Of a stretch of 64,000 nucleotides of DNA, positions 62,161 to 64,000 are shown piece by piece; position 1 is the first letter of the stretch; the number at the start of each line of letters is the position of its first letter. Source of the DNA: Nymphaea colorata (Eukaryota; Streptophyta; Magnoliopsida; Nymphaeales; Nymphaeaceae). The notes under the pieces are model-generated. The model was not told the DNA's origin and ran no database searches. It saw only the letters and a list, made by a program, of their open reading frames with translations. Position numbers and translations under genes: made by a program. Where the stretch lies: the NCBI RefSeq assembly GCF_008831285.2, contig NC_045146.1, positions 2,690,001 through 2,754,000 on the forward strand, given 5' to 3'.

Positions 62161-63744
62161 TCATGCAGTGATTTTTGCAAAAAGCTGCTTTCGAATCTGA
62201 GCACATATTAATAAAAGGATTTGTTAACTACAGTAGACACTAGACACTATCAAAACCGTCAGAATGAATGAAACCAAAGAGAATCATGCTTTATGGCTCA
62301 AAATTTATTACATGCAGTAGATTAATACAATGGCGATGGGTTATGTACAACAAATGCGTACGTGGGAATCTGCTATCCTTTAGAACCCTACCGTACAAAT
62401 GCAGTTAACAAAACACGAAAAGGTTGGTCACATCCAACTTTCCAACTAAGAATTGCATTATGGTTCCAGAGGTCTCAAATAAATCATCACATAAAAATTG
62501 CTTTCATTTCCAGCAAAGATGATGGCATGCTGCCACAGTCAATCCCTTTTGTTGAATAATATCAAAAGCAAGAGCTAAACATAAAATACCAACATATAGA
62601 AATTTACAACCACCCCGCAACCTCTTTTTTAGTTACCAAACAATATACATAGGGCACAATATCATGAGATTTTTAAAAACAAATTTATATCAAACTTTCC
62701 CAACTTTGCCGCTCTAGTGTCACAATATATCAGCATAGTTCCAAATATTTTTGTTGCTTTATTTCTGCTTATATTTTTAGCATGTTTTCCCTTTTTGGGG
62801 GCTACGTTTTGCTTACCTTTTCTAGTGTACCTTTTAAATGTATTTTACCCTGTAATACGTTCTTATCTTATTTAATTTACTTTAAATTAAACATTTAACT
62901 TATGAGGATGTTTCCAAATTTTTTCCAAGATTTATCTAAAAAACTATATCATATCTTCACCTGCTGAATGGCAAGAGATATCTTCAACTGACACTTTTTA
63001 CTATCAGGAAGCAAGAATACCCAAATTTATTCAGACACTAATAGTAAAACAGGTAGTCACAACCATATGACGAAGGGATATTCACTGTAATCCCAGTGAT
63101 TCAGACAACACAAGTAGCAGGAACAAAAGAGACACCACCAAGTAATGAATAAATGAGGGGGAGAGAGAGTTTATAAAAACTGTCAAACATTTAGCTTCTA
63201 AGCCGTATTATATTGAACTAAGCAGCACAGCTTAGTTCCCATATGAAATAATATCAGACCAATGGACCTTCAACTGTATTGTTGACACAATGAAATGAGG
63301 ATCAAGTACCACAGTTTTTGGAGAACAGAAAAAGGACAATAAAAAACCCTAAATGGCAGATGGATTCCAATTTAGAAGTTCATAATACTCCTGGAGGAAG
63401 TAGTCCATGTTGTCTTTTCCATGACAAAGCTTCTAGATGCAGTACATAATTGGATAAATGCTGCACAAGAATCAGCAGACCACCTAATGCCCACATTATC
63501 TCTTGTTGAAACCCAATGACTATTTTAATAATGTGAAACTCTTATTAGAAAAATATTCTTCTTGCAATACATCAGAGAGGCAGTAACTAAGTTCTGAAGG
63601 ATCTGTACTCCATATGACTAAGAACTATAAGAAGGGAAGGGTACCTCTGGCAGCTTCTGTCGAAATACAACATCCAGCCTTGCATCAAGTGTGTTTTCAC
63701 ATACAATCTTTCCATCACGAGAAGCCAGCACCACGCCACCAGCA
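62161..63744 (-). CDS. VHA-E: V-type H+-ATPase subunit E, last two exons (5' part outside window)
   Basis: C-terminal part of the peripheral-stalk subunit E of the vacuolar proton pump, which links the V1 head to the stator and is needed for acidification of vacuole and trans-Golgi. The penultimate exon is 63744-63645 (100 nt). After one base of a split codon it encodes AGGVVLASRDGKIVCENTLD and continues ARLDVVFRQKLPE. The donor is GAG followed by GTACCC. The last exon is 62196-62161 (36 nt) and encodes IRKQLFAKITA and a TGA stop, preceded by TGTGCTCAG. The SGGVVLAS..GKI..ENTLDARL..VF...LPEIRK..F ending is diagnostic of eukaryotic subunit E. The intron between them is 1,448 bp with no obvious transposon. 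Upstream exons are not in the remaining 256 bp. Orientation matches the transporter genes, but no functional link is implied. Confidence 0.92.
62197..63644 (-). other. Last intron of the VHA-E gene
   Basis: AT-rich intron bounded by GTACCC at the donor and TGTGCTCAG at the acceptor. I see no coding similarity or recognisable repeat in it. Confidence 0.75.
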
Positions 63745-64000
63745 CTGCATCATAAACAATATTATGGTCAAGACAAAAATGCAGTACAAACCATTACAAA
63801 CTCAATTGGACAACCACATACATGTATTCCTCATATTGGATATTTGATTCTCCAAAAGCAATTTCTGGCTATTGAGTAATCTTAAATAATGCCAATAGAT
63901 TGTCCTCAGGTTAACTGATTCACAAAGGCGCTTTGAACATTCAATGAGACTATTGAATTCATCACAAATTCTGATTTAATGTGAAGGTGTTTCCTCCTAA

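Overview
The window is nuclear DNA of a flowering plant. The evidence is intron-rich genes of plant families with GT-AG introns, Ty1/copia elements with the plant-type initiator-Met-tRNA primer site, a plant LINE, small inverted-repeat elements and many AT/GT/GA microsatellites. The species cannot be told from the sequence. There are no bacterial-type operons, CRISPR arrays or phage genes.

Real genes, all on the minus strand. (1) 1-4557 is the 5' part of an ABCC10-type (MRP-type) ABC transporter, here copy A; its later exons lie left of the window. (2) 28257-37146 is a complete tandem paralogue, copy B, for which I could join 12 exons into one uninterrupted frame of 1,489 codons plus a stop. 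(3) 62161-63744 holds the last two coding exons of a vacuolar H+-ATPase subunit E gene; the rest lies right of the window. Copies A and B share a 16-nt first coding exon that carries the start codon.

The roughly 24 kb between the end of B and the start of A is mostly transposon. A minus-strand L1-type LINE, itself deleted internally, runs from about 26.48 kb to about 12.4 kb. Two copia elements interrupt it: Copia-2 (20565-25205, plus strand, flanked by TTACT) and Copia-1 (12824-19239, minus strand, flanked by AGGTC). Copia-2 is old, with many stop codons and unequal LTRs. Copia-1 is young by its LTRs (about a dozen differences in 476 bp by eye). It has nevertheless lost its integrase core, carries YVND in place of YVDD in reverse transcriptase, and has an unusual leader: an exact 233-bp tandem duplication, an array of ACCGGT/ATCGGT motifs and a GC-rich block of about 0.8 kb.

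4.6-12.4 kb and 37.2-62 kb are intergenic. They hold microsatellites, tandem repeats, inverted-repeat elements, LINE and copia scraps, a G-poor tract at 51.2-52.7 kb, and a few isolated exon-like GC islands that I could not assign. No genuinely new gene system is evident. The most interesting objects are Copia-1, the nested insertions between the duplicated transporters, and the shared micro first exon.
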